Below are positions 37,001 through 48,615 of a stretch of DNA of 64,000 nucleotides, one piece after another (the first letter of the stretch is position 1; every line of letters starts with the position of its first letter). The stretch is taken from the NCBI GenBank assembly GCA_947846985.1, contig CANTUZ010000001.1:190449455-190513454 (forward strand), written 5' to 3'. Position numbers and translations under genes: made by a program. The notes under the pieces are model-generated. The model had not been told where the DNA came from. It made no database searches and saw only the letters and a program-made list of their open reading frames with translations. This DNA comes from Fratercula arctica. Lineage: Eukaryota > Chordata > Aves > Charadriiformes > Alcidae.

Positions 37001-40000
37001 CTAATCTTTGTGGATGTACACCATCTCTTTGGAGATCTCATTTACACACTGTCTGAGCTTTGTGCTTTCTACCATGTCCTTGTCTGTGGGCCAAACAAGT
37101 CTACTCAAAGGACTATCCTAAGGATTACTTTTGTGTGTGTCTACACTGTCGCTCAGAGAATCCCTCCAGCACTTTCATTAAACAGAAGCTGCCGGCCTCT
37201 ATTTCCAAAACCCCACAGCCAAGACATCTGAACATAAATAATTAATGCATGAGAGAAAAATGCAAACACAGCTGGAGAAAAACTCTTGTACAATCACCTG
37301 TTGTTCTTCTAATTTTTCTTCACCAGGTGAAAGAAGTTAAAGAAGTATTCTCTGTAGCTCGGTTCATTCTTTACAATGCTGTTAATTAATGCTCTTCCTC
37401 TTCCTGACAGGAAAAACACTCAAGAACATTCTTAAACTCATGCATACAAGTAATCACACTTGAAGAGAAGCATATGCTTTATCTCCTCACTGCAAAATAA
37501 ATAACCAGAAATAAATTCTTTTGGGCAAGTACCGTCAACTTCTAGAGAATTTTAAACAAAAAATGTAAAGCCTTCAACGCTTATGACTGTGAAAATAACC
37601 TTCAAAATGCAAACCCAAGCTGATGCCGCCTCGTACCCACATGCAAACACTCTGCCTCTCCTGCTGCTCGGAGTTTCCCCCCACACAGCAACAAACTGAA
37701 AACTGCCTTTTCACAGCTGCTATTCTGAAACCTGGGGGAATCAGCTGCAACGCGCAAGAACTGGGCTGCTCTCAGCTCAGCGCCAGCACTTCTAGGCAGA
37801 AGCGGGCGCTGGAGATAGGCAGCAGGCAAAGGGAACAGGAGTTCAGCAGATGCTGTTCCTCGCCCTGCCTCCCCTCCTCAGCGGCAATAGCTAAAAACCA
37901 AGGAGAAGTCTGAGCAGCAGACCTGCACGTGCCACAGCCATCGGCAAGAGGAGTAAGATGGAAAGAAATATAGGAGGCATCTTTGTAACTACTGCGCCAA
38001 ACTATATGAAAAGAGTCTTAAAGATTAGAAAGTTTGAAACCCTCAGAGGCTGGCAGCCAGCTCAGACAGAGTAATATACTAACTGGGGCTCAGTACAACT
38101 AAATATAGGACAAGAGTCGAGGCACAGAGACTAGCACCCCAATGCACATCCCTCAGGAGAGGAGAGCCAAGCGCTCCACCAGAAGACGAGGCGTCATCCC
38201 ATCTTCCCCCACAGACACCTCTTGGGTTGATAAATGGGAAGCAAGTTTTGTCCCTGAGCTATTAGCTTCCCAGTTCTAGCAAGCGTACGAATAAAAGGGA
38301 AGCAGCAGGAGAGAGGGATGCGTTAAGCTCGCAAAGTAGGAGATATCTACGCCACAAAAAAGAAACAAGGATAACAGAGAAGTAGAACACAAATACAGAG
38401 GTACACTGAAAAAACAAAACAAGATATACCAAAGGCAACTTCAGGATGATATTCACCAATATTAAAAAGAAATGGTGCAAAGACAGAAAGAGACAAAACA
38501 GGTCTAATAAGCAGCACGCAAATGGAGAGGTGACTGGTTAGTAGTGTCCCCAAACATGAACTTGTGACAACAGGTGTGCATGGGGAAGGAAGGGGTGAAA
38601 TGGCAAATTTGCTTTTATAGAAAATACATCATTCAATGAATAGTCAACTAGCAACCAAGTATTTTCTGATCTGGCAATATTCTACAGTTAAAGACAGTAC
38701 AGGATAATGAATATTTTGATATACTGCCTCCCTCCAGATGCAGGGAAAGGAATACTGTTTGGAGGAGAAAAGAATATTTTCACCAGCTTTGCTCTTCCAT
38801 GGCAGCAATGAGTATGTTTCTCAGATGATGTGAGAGGAAGTTTTAAGGACAAGGTGAGCTGATTTGGTATTTCTGCTTCTCTGTCACCAATTACCAACGG
38901 TTCAGATACACAAAATATAATGAGAGAAAAACAACTGCGTGCAAAGGGTGAGGAATGCAAGGCGGCCCAGCCAGCCAATTCCCCCCTACCATTCCTGCAG
39001 AGACGGAAGCAGACAACTGATTCTTCAAACTCCCTTCCTGTCAGCTCCCCTGTAGAAAAAACTAATTAAGTAGTCTTCCTCTAGCACTTTAGATGGGGTA
39101 TTCGCCAACAGAGTTAACACACTTGTCAAACTGCGTGAGTGACAGAACGAAAGAAACAACCTGAGCTCACTCATTCAGAAAAAAAAAAATGTAAAATTGT
39201 CCCCGCCAATAATAATTAAAAAAATAAACAAATTTCAAAGGCAAGTATGGGTAACATGGGCAGGGAAAACAAAACAAGCAAGCAAAAGAGACTAATGAAT
39301 TTTTCAGCACAGTAACCTTTGCAGACTGTCCCTACATGTCCCCTTCATTACACAGCTGTTTGCCAAACCCTTGTTTTCCCAGCCCATTGCCTAGCTTTTG
39401 GCCAAGCCACAGTGATCAATGCTGAGCTGGGAGGAGCTGCGGAGCAGTTTGAGATTAAAACAAAACTCTGATGGATTGTCATTTCTGAAGTGGCACTGGT
39501 AACTAGAAAGCTCTGCTTCTCTCATCACCCTTCAGTATTTCTTCAGCCATGGGTGACTCAGTTGCCCATCATGAGCAACTTTCCTACTTCAGACAAGAAC
39601 AACTTCTTCCCCAAAGAGAAAGCTCTGACCGGGGTAAAAAGATCTGCTCGCCAATAATCTTGTCTCAACATGTATAGAGCTGTGTAGGCCATCATCTTAA
39701 CGGGCTTTGACAGGATATACCAAAATACTCTACACTTGACTGAAAACAAAGTACACACAGCTTCGAGCATCGTGACAAGGTGCTATCAAGGTGTTTGTGA
39801 TGGGGAGAAACAAAGAGGTGAATAAACCTGATTTAAAATTATTTTCTGAAACACTTCACAAAAAAAATGCCATTTGTAAAGTTAACATTGAAGGTAGGAA
39901 TGGAAGACGTCTTCCTAGAAAGCTCTTTAGCAGAATTTTGACCAGATGGCCAAGTTTTACAGCTAAGCTCTTCCTCTGAAATACATCTAGAGTTTCTGAC

Positions 40001-43000
40001 AACAATGGCTTTAGATGTACTCTCCTTGCTACCTTAGCAGCGGGGAAAACAGCATCTGATGAAGGGGGTTCAGAAGCCAAAAGAAAATTTTTCTTTCCCA
40101 AAACATGCTCAGCTAACAAGTAAGTAGGTACACATCATCAGCTCAAAAGCAAGGGAAAGTGGGGCTTGGGGCAGGAGAAATAAAGACATTGAGAATAAAT
40201 CTGTGCTCCAGAGAATTAAGTCTAGCCCTATAACCAACGTTTTCCTGATTAAGTCATTTAGTGGACACGTATCATTACAAACCTCTCCCTTAGAGGTAAA
40301 GTCCAAGAAGCAGGAAAAAACAAACTCATGGAGTTCAAATGAAAATACATTACTGAATAGTTCTACTCCGTCTTTTGAGTATTAACTAGAATTCAATGGT
40401 TTTGATATACTCATGATTAAACAGGTGGAGAGAAGAAACAGAAGGCAAACAGGTCGGCGTGCATTCAGGAAGTAAACTCATTTAGTTATGATTTCTCAAC
40501 AGCCAGCTCAATTACTTCTGCTACTTAACACCTATGAAAGCAAGACTTGAATTACCAGCTTTGGTGTTGTAAGCCTTTCATCCATTAGGAAATCTTGTTT
40601 AGCATAGAAGTGTTACTTCTCCCCCAGTCTTGGGTTTCTACTGCGTGACCACTCAGTTACTAAAGCAAAAGTCAAAATGCTGAGGAATGAAAAAACCTGG
40701 CTGAACACCTTCTTTGTCAGCGTAGTAGTGTGAAGCACTTCAGTGTCCCTTCCTTCCCCAGGAACTTTTAACTCTGATTCACCTCCCAGACACAGAACCC
40801 GCCCTTGGCACACACTCCGCGAGTAACACCGAGTATGTGCATACGTACAAGTGTACAACCGCATAGTATAAACCACAGTTACCAGGGTCATTGTCTAACC
40901 ACTGACTCTGTGCACCTTCACATACACCACTCTCCCTTGATGGAAGACAGCCACACAGGGAATGCATTTCTTTTCACCGCCTAAATCCCATTCTGGGGAC
41001 AAATTCAATCTGCTGGTTTGAGATTTGGTTTGGCTGGGGCGGGAGAAGGAAGAGGAATGGGATTAGTTAACTATTCTCTTCTCTTTTGCTGGACTAGAAA
41101 GGAAGAGAAGTGGAGAGGCAGAAAAAGAAAGATGCTGAAATATGCTCCAGAGGACTCATCAAAAAAAGTGGAAACTACAAAAAAAGTGACAGAAGTCTTT
41201 TTCAACCAGGGACAGACAAACCTTGCTTGATAAAAGCATGGCATGTAATGCATTGATGCATTAATATTGCTCTAGAAGATGGAAAATACATGACCAAATG
41301 CCCATAAATATCTACTGAAAATATGCTACTAAGTACATGTTAGTTCTGCTCTGCAGAACTAACTCCATCTTTGTCAGGATCTGCTACCTCACCTTGAAAA
41401 ATCACGCCATGCTTCAGTTCCACATCTCCAGTATTAGCTTATTCTTCCTTCTCCACCATGAATCTACCAATAACCAAAGTGAGACAGTATGTAATAGCAG
41501 GTCACCAACTAACTCTGAACAGTTAAAGAAGAGCACTTTTATCACATACCCTACAGACTAAAAAAAGAAATACAGCCAGGTTATAAAAGTATGTGTTTCA
41601 GCACATTGCTAAATTACATTGAATTTGGCATTAAGAGCAAGTTAGGGGAGTTGATGGACTCGGGTGAATTATCATAGTTCTTTTTTTTCTTCAAGTTTGA
41701 TTTTCTTTTTTTTAATTAATCTTATCTATCACAATAGAGCCGAGCTAATCTTACATAGTGAGAAGAAAGAAGGACAAGAAAGGACAACAGAGGAGTGAAA
41801 CGCTGCCTGCATTTAAAATTCTTTACATTACTTAGTGTAACTCAGTCCATTAAGTATGATGGTTTCAAGATACCGTAATAGTACATTTTAATCTGATACT
41901 GAAGCAGGAACATAAGAAGCCAGTCATATTGTAAACTACTTCCTTACTGATGTTACAATGCAATTGAGGATATTTGATATGTGAATTCCATCTCATTCCC
42001 TTACTAGATAATATGTTGCACATTAAAAAAAAGAATGCCACATAAAAAAAAAAAAAAGAATTCTGCAATATTTGCTCAGCAATATGCCAAATGAACTGGC
42101 AGAAAGAACAAATTACTTCCGCTCTCAAGCAGGGTGGATACTATTCTCAGGTTATCAGAAAGGCTGCTGGTGCACAAGCATTACGATGAGTGCACAGCCA
42201 GAGACAGGCAGACTGGGCTGGGAGCTGGCACCACAGAGCGTCATAGGTTCTGGTTTGAAACCATACCTTGGATCACTTCTCCACTGACGATGGACAGGCC
42301 CCGCGGTAGTTAACGGCTCCAGTTAAATAACACAGGTAAGGAATCTCAGTCCAGCTCGCAACGGACAGCCAGCCACGTAACAGAAGCCAGGTGTGAAGCA
42401 GACGAGTAAGAGATTAAGGGACAGTGCACATCTGTATTACATCTTGGCAGTGAGAAAATTCAGCCAGGAAATAAGAGAGATTTTCACCCTGTGGAGTATG
42501 AGTCCAGCTATCACACATCCAACAGTGTCTTAGTGGAGGACACAAAAGAGGGCTCTTTAGCACGGCTCTCAGCGATTCTGAACCATCAAAGCAGGTTTTA
42601 TGAACTCTCAAAACTCAGGACCAGTTCCGCTGCCCTATATTCAGTAGTTCATCGGAATATATCAAATTGATTGGAAGGGCGTTTATGTGCATTTCATTAC
42701 TTCTAGAGAGAAATGCAACTCCTAGAAATAATTATTTTTTATGTCTTATTTAAAAACACTAGTTCCTGACCAGCAAAACATAAATCATCCTTGTTCTGCT
42801 GCTAAATTCCTAAACATGACAAAACTCTCTTTCAACAGATAGTAGTTAAACCAAAAGTCAGAGTTCACTTAAAAACAGTAATTAGCAAGAATAACATTTA
42901 ATTTTGGGTATCAAGTCAATTCTGTCAATCAGTCTGTTCATTGCTCACGTTGAATCCACAACTGTTGGATTTCTCTATTTGTTGCACATCAGTAATCTCT

Positions 43001-43146
43001 TTTCACACATCTTATTAATAAAAATAACTGATGCTGTAGTTATTTTTAAAATGCAGTTCCTATACTTAGTGACTGAGATCAGTGAGAACTTCTAAATGTT
43101 CAGTATCTTCTGCCGTTGATGGCCACCAGTTGTAACTTGGAAGCTG
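34070..43146. other. Intron 1 sequence without recognised genes or transposons
   Basis: About 9 kb of AT-rich DNA. It contains small tandem duplications (34641-34678), short A/T runs and a GGT/GTGG-rich tract near 36466-36485. Short frames such as 37602-37913 and 41865-42128 have no recognisable motif. Confidence 0.5.
34641..34678. repeat. 19-bp tandem duplication
   Basis: Two adjacent 19-base units starting AGTAGCCATGACCACA (34641-34659 and 34660-34678) differ at two positions. Confidence 0.9.
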
Positions 43147-43355
43147 GTTAGGAAAATTTCAGCAAGAGGAGGGCAATGCAGCACTGGAGCAGGTGACACA
43201 GATGGGCTGTGGGATCACATCTTTGGAGGCTTTTGAATGTCCTGCTTGAACCTAGACTGATATCAACACCACATCAGGTCATCTTTGGCTTTGTCCAGTG
43301 GGAAGTCACACTTAGACAACCTCCAGATGTCCCTTCAAAATATCATTTCTATGAT
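43147..43355 (+). mobile_element. Old CR1 LINE 3'-end fragment
   Basis: Degraded but ordered CR1 signature: GCAGCACTGGAGCAGG near 43178, TTTGGAGGCTTTTGAATG near 43220, TTAGACAACCTCCAGATGTCCC near 43312, ending at CATTTCTATGAT (tail ATTCTATG-like, 43344-43355). Many substitutions make it one of the older copies. The frames over it (43209-43511) are CR1-derived or chance. Confidence 0.65.
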
Positions 43356-44224
43356 GACTCTTTTGGAGGGGTGGGGGGTCCTCAGTGGAGTGGTGAGAAT
43401 TCTCATTTTGCCAGATTTTCTCTGGCTTCCTGCTTACAAGATGTCTTTATACAGGCTTCACAGTTTAAGTACCTAACACTTAATAAAAACAAAATGTTCT
43501 TCCAGAAATAATCTTATTATTAGCGCCACGTTAACTTGTCAGAGAATTCGCTAAGCATAAATTATCCATAGCAGGCATAATTCAGACACCCCAAAATATT
43601 TAGTAGTGGATTTTACAAGCCGTTAGAGATATGGAAGCACCAAGATCATAAAAAGTCAAGTGGAACTGAATTCTTTTTTGTGTCCTATTGCTATCCCTCT
43701 GGAAAGTGATGTGGAAGCATTTTTTTGTTTGTTTGTTTCTTTTCTGGTTTGATTTGGGTTGGTTTGTTTTACAGAACTGAAAGTAAAAAAAAAAAAAAAG
43801 AGATACACAAATTTTTTAGACCAAACATTTCAAGAACTGAGCTTTTAAGTGGTTATCTGGAAATGCAGCACCTTGGTTCAAAACTTTAAGTATTCTACCT
43901 ATTCCATAACTCAGAAATAACAGAGAATAAGCACCGTTACAGCATAAATACCTACCACATACCTGCCAATTCTCAAGAGCTCATCTCTGATGTACAAGAT
44001 GCAGTGAATAATTTTGGTCAGCCTTCACCAGAAGGCCACTCTCACCACAAACACGCACGTTAACTGTTTCTCTGTACAGAGAGACCTCACTTACTTAATA
44101 ATTAATGAAACAAAATAGTTTTCCCGTCCACCTCTGTGTTATGGCTGAATTCGCTCGAGTTGGGCACAGATGGTCAGAATACAGTTTGCAGGAGGCACCT
44201 CTGGGAGGTTTAACTCCATCCCTC
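43356..44224. other. Intron 1 sequence next to the CpG island
   Basis: AT-rich with A15 at 43785-43799. No exon or element recognised. Confidence 0.5.
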
Positions 44225-44365
44225 AGGCAGCGAGCGCCGGGAAGCGGGACCATCCCTCCCTCCCACCGCGGAACGGCCCCGCCGCGCTGCCGCCCGCGCC
44301 CCGCGCTCCCTGTCCGCTCCGCACCGCGACTTCCAGCGCGGCTCTAAGAACTTAAAAAAACACTT

Positions 44366-44395
44366 CACACACACACCACCACCACCACCACCACC
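44366..44395. repeat. (AC)n-(ACC)7 microsatellite
   Basis: A short CA run (44366-44376) passes into seven perfect ACC units (44375-44395). It lies about 260-290 bases inside intron 1. Read through from exon 1 in the coding frame it gives a poly-Val tail, a mark of non-coding read-through. Confidence 0.9.
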
Positions 44396-44621
44396 CCGGT
44401 GACGGATGGATTTCTAGGCAAACCTGACCGTTTGGAGAAGCCGCGCTGAAACCCCAGCTTTGCGACACCCCGCTGGAAGGCTGCCGGGGCGGCGGGGGTT
44501 GCCCCCGCCCTACCCAGCGCCCGCCCCAACCTGTTGCGGGCCGGAGCCCGGCGGCGGCGGCACCTGCGGGCGGGGACGGGACGGGACGGCAGGGGCCGGC
44601 GTGGCAGGACGGCAGCGGGAT

Positions 44622-44641
44622 GGGGGGAGGGGGGGGGGGGG
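44622..44641 (+). repeat. G-run (G6-A-G13) next to the exon 1 donor
   Basis: Six Gs, an A, then thirteen Gs on the plus strand. In the CADPS2 pre-mRNA this is a C-rich tract beginning about 17 bases after the donor GT. Long G/C homopolymers are prone to sequencing error, so the exact length is uncertain. Confidence 0.85.
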
Positions 44642-44650
44642 CACGGCGGG

Positions 44651-44664
44651 GATCTCACCTTCTG
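44651..44664 (-). other. CADPS2: 5' splice donor of CADPS2 exon 1
   Basis: Read on the minus strand, the sequence is CAGAAG then GTGAGATC. The last exon base is 44659 and the intron begins with GT at 44658-44657. The match to the donor consensus is good (AG before GTGAG). The conserved protein block ends exactly here, and the open frame continues only into low-complexity valine-rich read-through, so the exon boundary is well supported. Confidence 0.85.
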
Positions 44665-44988
44665 CTGCCGGCGGGCCATGTCGGTGGGCTGCTTGGCGTT
44701 GAAGGGGTGGGCGATGCACCTGGCGATGAAGACGTAGAGCTGCAGCCGGAGCCGCTTCTCCCGCTCCTCTCGCTGCAGGCGCTCCTGCTCCTCCCGGCCC
44801 TCGCTCAGCACCGAGGGGCTGGGGCTGGCCGCCCGCGCCCCACCGGCCTCCCTGCCCCGCGGCTCCCGGGTCGGCGGCGGCAGCGACCGCGGCGAGCCAC
44901 CGCCTGCCGCCGCCAGCTGCAGCAGGTCCCGCCGCTCCTCTTCCAGCACCTCATCGGACTCCTCCTCGCTGGAGGAAGGGTCCAGCAT
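44659..44988 (-). CDS. CADPS2: CADPS2 coding exon 1 (calcium-dependent secretion activator 2), partial gene
   Basis: CAPS proteins prime dense-core vesicles for Ca2+-triggered exocytosis in neurons and endocrine cells. Only the N-terminal 110 residues are here; the C2, PH and MUN/MHD domains of the family lie in later exons outside the window. The translation starts [13 protein letters not shown], followed by an Ala/Gly/Pro-rich linker (about 22-54), [11 protein letters not shown] (55-65), a Glu/Arg-rich helix-like stretch (66-83), the hydrophobic LQLYVF segment (82-87) and [15 protein letters not shown] (96-110). From memory of the family, the start and the [14 protein letters not shown] block are shared by CADPS and CADPS2. 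The short linker and the PSVLSEGR block favour CADPS2 over CADPS, whose linker is longer and Gly-rich. The ATG at 44988 is the first on this strand after about 565 bases and has G at -3. No signal peptide is seen, as expected for a cytosolic protein. The exon ends in phase 0 at AAG before a GTGAGA donor. Confidence 0.87.
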
Positions 44989-45560
44989 CGCGCTCGGCGG
45001 GCGCGCCCCGCGGCCGGGCGCGGAGCGAGGCGGGGAGCGGCGCGCACCTTTCCGGACACGTCGAGTTTACACACGGACTGTTTCCGACCGGAGCGGCGGG
45101 CGGCGGGAGGGAGCGGAGGGGCGGGGAGGGGAGGCGGGGTTTGGGAAGGGAGGGGGGGTCGAGCCTGGGTTGCCGTGGGAATTGCTCCGAGCGGCTCCCG
45201 GCGGAGGCGGAGCCGGGGCCGGGCTGACGCCTCCGTCCGCCCCGCCGGGGTCGGGGGCAGCGGGCCCGCAGGTGGCCGGGCTGGGCGAGCACCTACCCTG
45301 GCTCGGCTGGGCTGTCCTGCTCCCAGCCAGAAGGGCAGCTGCTGGCTGGGAAAGCCCTTGGCCCCCCGCGCAGCAGCTCGGGGTCCTGGCGGCGGCTGTC
45401 CCGGCTGCGTCCCGCCCCGCGTCCCGGCGCCACCGTGGGAGAAACCCGCCCGCCGCTCGCCGGCCGGCTCAGACACACGGGGGGGACGCGGTGCTGGGAG
45501 GGGAGAGCGGTGAGCTGTGTCCTCCCGTCGGCACGGCACGGCGGGGCTCGCCGGCATCCT
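44989..45560 (-). promoter_or_regulatory. CADPS2: CpG-island promoter and probable 5' UTR of CADPS2
   Basis: This is very GC- and CpG-rich sequence directly upstream of the exon 1 ATG. GC boxes (Sp1-type GGGGCGGGG and GGCGGGG cores) are visible on the plus strand near 45117-45127 and 45131-45139. I see no TATA box or CCAAT box near the ATG. No ATG occurs on the minus strand between 44989 and about 45555, so the 5' UTR, wherever it starts, is likely free of upstream start codons. The transcription start cannot be fixed from sequence. The arrangement fits a TATA-less CpG-island promoter, common for broadly regulated neuronal genes. Confidence 0.7.
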
Positions 45561-47223
45561 CTGCCGTACGGTGTGGGGGGGGGAAAAACAGGCGTCTCAA
45601 ATGGCCCCACAAAAAAGAAGCCGCCCGAAACCATGCCTTTCTGAGATGGGAGTGAGCTGATGCTGAAGGGTGCGGGGCTCTCGCAGGACACCTCTGTTGG
45701 GAGCGTGCGGCCACAAATAGGTAGTTCACATCTCTCTGAACTCGTTGTTCCAAGCTATCTGCGGATCCAGCCAGGTTCATATTCACAATGATTATCTTCA
45801 CAGTTAAGGCTGAGAGAAACATATGAAAGCCTACCACTATCACTCCCTAAAATGAAATAAAAAAAGATTCACCACATGAAATCTACATTTCTGGAGTCTG
45901 ATTAGGGTCCCCTGGAAAGGCAGCGCGGGGGAGGGAAGGCACATCAGATTTCACGTGGATCAACACGTCCTTCTCTTGCTCCCTGCACACCCAGATGCAT
46001 GGCTGTGCGGGCACCAGGGAGGACGTGGGAACTACTGAATGGGGAAGGACCAGCGGTCAGGAGGACAAAGGCTGGAGGGATGGACTGGCCCAAGCAAAGG
46101 CAGTGTCCCTGTATGCGGCTTTAAAATGATGGCAACTGCGGCTCTGCACACACAGCTCTAGGCCTCTGCTCATTAGCAGTGGCAAGTTTTCAAAGCCCTG
46201 AACGGAAACTCAAGAAACTCAGAAAGCCTGCCCAGTTCCCACTGTATGAGCTGGGTTTAGAGTGGTGAAAGGCTCTAGTCCATTACCAATATTTTGAAGT
46301 GCCCAGTCCTCCAGTAGGAGATTTAGGAAAGGATCTTTAAAGCCAGCAGTTATCTCCTGAGTGAACCAGCTTTCAGAAGGTGAAATGACTCCTGCTGAGG
46401 GCAGCAGCTATTAGCTAGATGGCAGTATTAAGCATCAGGAGTCTTGGTTTTGCCTTTGATCTCTACCAGGGGAGTGAGATGAAGCACTGAGGGAGAGCCA
46501 CACTGAGAAACACGCTGGCTTTCTTGTAAGTTTGGGTGCTAAGTGTAGCAGTCATATAAAAATGGATGAGTTATTTATATAGTTGCTTCGTGTCCTTAAC
46601 ATTAACTGATAATAGTAGGCAAAATTTGTGAAATGCAGAAGGGCAGTCAGGGAAAAGTATGAATGTCAACCTATTGAACACCTCTGGTCACATTTCCTTC
46701 ATGCAGGAATTGCTAAGGCCAGTTTTCAGTTTTACACCCATTTTACATGTGTCAGTGCTTGTGTTCCCAGTGTATCATTGCAGGTAGTGCTAGTCCTGTA
46801 GTAGGTAAGAGGTAGTTCCATAAAAAATATGGAACTTTTTACTGTAAACTACTTTTTCACTAAGACGAATACAATGTGCACTCAGATTTGTGGGTGCCTT
46901 TTGCAATAACTTGTTCTCATTCTAATGGCAAATAAAAGTAAAGTAACACTGTAAAAAACATGCCACCAACGATATGCAAAGCGCCCATTGGGGTATGAAC
47001 TCTCTGAAACTTCAAAACAGTCAGTTCCCAAACATTTTAAAACGTAATGGCTCAGTCCGTCAGTGTCATCTGACAACTACTGCTGCGTTAAGGCCAGGAT
47101 GATCATGTTATCACACATGAGATTACATGACTCTTCTTTACAGAAAAGATTATCCTTGCACTACTAGCTGCCTGCACCATTTTGGAGGGAAGATATTTCT
47201 TATTTTCTTTCATGCTTCGTAAC
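45561..47223. other. Upstream DNA of CADPS2, no gene recognised
   Basis: The sequence drops from the CpG island to average composition. No distal promoter motif stands out. A 9-bp perfect hairpin with an A5 loop lies at 46814-46836. Confidence 0.5.
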
Positions 47224-48615
47224 AGAATCACAGAATTGTTGAGATTGGCAGAGACCTCCTGAGATCATCTAGTCCAGCCCCCAGAGCAGGGTCACCTTGA
47301 GCAGGTTGCCCAGGGCTTTGTCCAGTCTGTTTTTGAATACCTGCAAGGATGGAGACTCCACATTCTCTCTGGGCAACCCGTGCCAGTATTTGACCACTCT
47401 CACAGTAAAAAAGCTTTTTCTTATGTTTAAATGTGATTAATTTCCTACATTTCATTTTGTGCCCATTACTTTTTGTCCTTCCCTGGGTACCACCAAGAAG
47501 AGTCTGGCTCTATGTTCTTTACTCCCCTCCATCAGGTATTTATGTACATTGATAAGATTCCCTTGAGCCTTCTCTTTTTCAGGTTGAACAATCTGAGCAC
47601 TCTCAGCCTTTCCACATAGCTCATGCGCTCCAAGTTATTAGTCACCTCCCTGACATTTTGCTTGCTCCAGTATGTCCATGTCCCTCTTATACTATGCAGC
47701 CCAGGAATGGACCCAGCATTCCAGGTGTGGCCTCACCAGTGCTGAGGAGAGGGGAGGGATCACACCCTTGACCTGCTGGCAACACCCATCCTTATGCAGC
47801 CTGGGAGGCTGTTGGCCTTCATTGCTGCAAGAGCGCATTGCTGGCTTGGGTTGGGCTTGGTGTATACCAGGACCCAAATCTTTCTGCAGAGCTGCTTTCC
47901 TGTCAGTCAGTCCCCAGCCTGTACTGGTGCATGGGGTGTTTCATCCTCAGGTGCAGGACTTTGCACTTACCTTTGTTGAACTTCTGGAGATTCCTGTTTG
48001 CTGTTTTCTTCAGCCTGTTGAGGTCCCTCTGAGTGGCCACACAACAATCTGGTATATCAGCCAGTCCTCGTGTTGTCTGCAAATCATCAGAGAGGGTGCT
48101 CTGTTCCACCATCCAGGTCATTAATGGAGATGTTAAATGGTATTGGTCCCAGTATCAGTCCCTGGGTTTACCACTATTGACTGGCCTCCAGCTGATCTTT
48201 GTGCCGCGCACCACAACCCTCTGGGGCAGGCAGTTCAGGCAGTTTTCAGTTCACTGCCCATTTATCTATCTAGCCTGCGCTTCACCAAGTTGTCTATGGG
48301 GATGTTATGGGAGACAGTGCTGAAAGCCTGGCTGAAGTCAGGATAAACAACATCTGCTGCTCTCTCCTCATCCACCAAGCCAGTCATTTGGTCATGGAAG
48401 CCTATCAATCAGGTTGGTCAGGCATGATTTCTCCTCCATAGATCCATGCTGGCTACTCCCAGACACTTTCTTGCTTCAAATATGTTTGGAAATAGTTTGC
48501 GGGATTATTTGCTCCATCACCTTCCCAGGAATCAAGGTGAGGCTGACTGGCCTGTAGTTCTTTTTTCTCAGCTTCAGTGAAGATAGGAGTGCTATTTGCT
48601 TTCTTCCGCCACTTA
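47224..48615 (-). mobile_element. CR1 LINE, longest copy in the window (about 1.39 kb), decayed ORF2
   Basis: In reverse orientation the plus strand begins with the CR1 3' tail (AGAATCACAGAATTG, CATCTAGTCCAGCCCC). It then shows LINE landmarks: TGCCAGTATTTGACCACTCTC, CAGGTGTGGCCTCACCAGTGC, GAGCTGCTTTCCTGTCAG, GTGCAGGACTTTGCACTTACC, GGGAGACAGTGCTGAAAGCC and GGCTGACTGGCCTGTAGTTC. The last ones fall in the reverse-transcriptase core. A minus-strand piece at 47903-48121 reads QRDLNRLKKTANRNLQKFNKGKCKVLHLR. Numerous stops and shifts make it inactive. It seems more diverged than the short plus-strand copies nearby. It runs parallel to CADPS2, upstream of it. Confidence 0.95.

Larger units (their letters stand above)
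1..44658 (-). other. CADPS2: CADPS2 intron 1, 5' part (continues beyond the window)
   Basis: Everything left of the exon 1 donor is inferred to be intron 1. Reading through the minus strand I found nothing resembling the next family segment (the region after RQQK that begins with a Gln/Leu-rich helix and contains a GGCSAND-like motif). If that is right, intron 1 exceeds 44.6 kb. A long first intron is usual for CADPS2 in vertebrates. The eye search could miss a short exon, so absence of exon 2 is likely but not proven. Confidence 0.7.
44225..45560. other. CpG island spanning CADPS2 promoter, exon 1 and start of intron 1
   Basis: GC content and CpG count rise sharply at about 44225 and fall back after about 45580, against an AT-rich background on both sides. 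The island covers the promoter, the whole first coding exon and about 430 bases of intron 1. Long chance frames run through it on both strands, which is expected where stop codons are rare. They are not annotated as genes. Confidence 0.85.

Noticed and set aside
44365..44658. Continuation of the CADPS2 frame past residue 110
   Set aside because: The conserved protein ends exactly at a GTGAGA donor. What follows is low-complexity read-through with a poly-Val stretch from the ACC microsatellite.
44620..45513. 297-codon plus-strand open frame across the CpG island
   Set aside because: It is antisense to the CADPS2 exon and promoter, made of Gly, Arg, Ala and Pro, and explained by few stop codons at high GC. 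No domain or codon pattern supports it.
44805..45557. 250-codon minus-strand frame overlapping the CADPS2 start
   Set aside because: It is in a different frame from the recognised CADPS2 exon, is low complexity, and is another CpG-island shadow.
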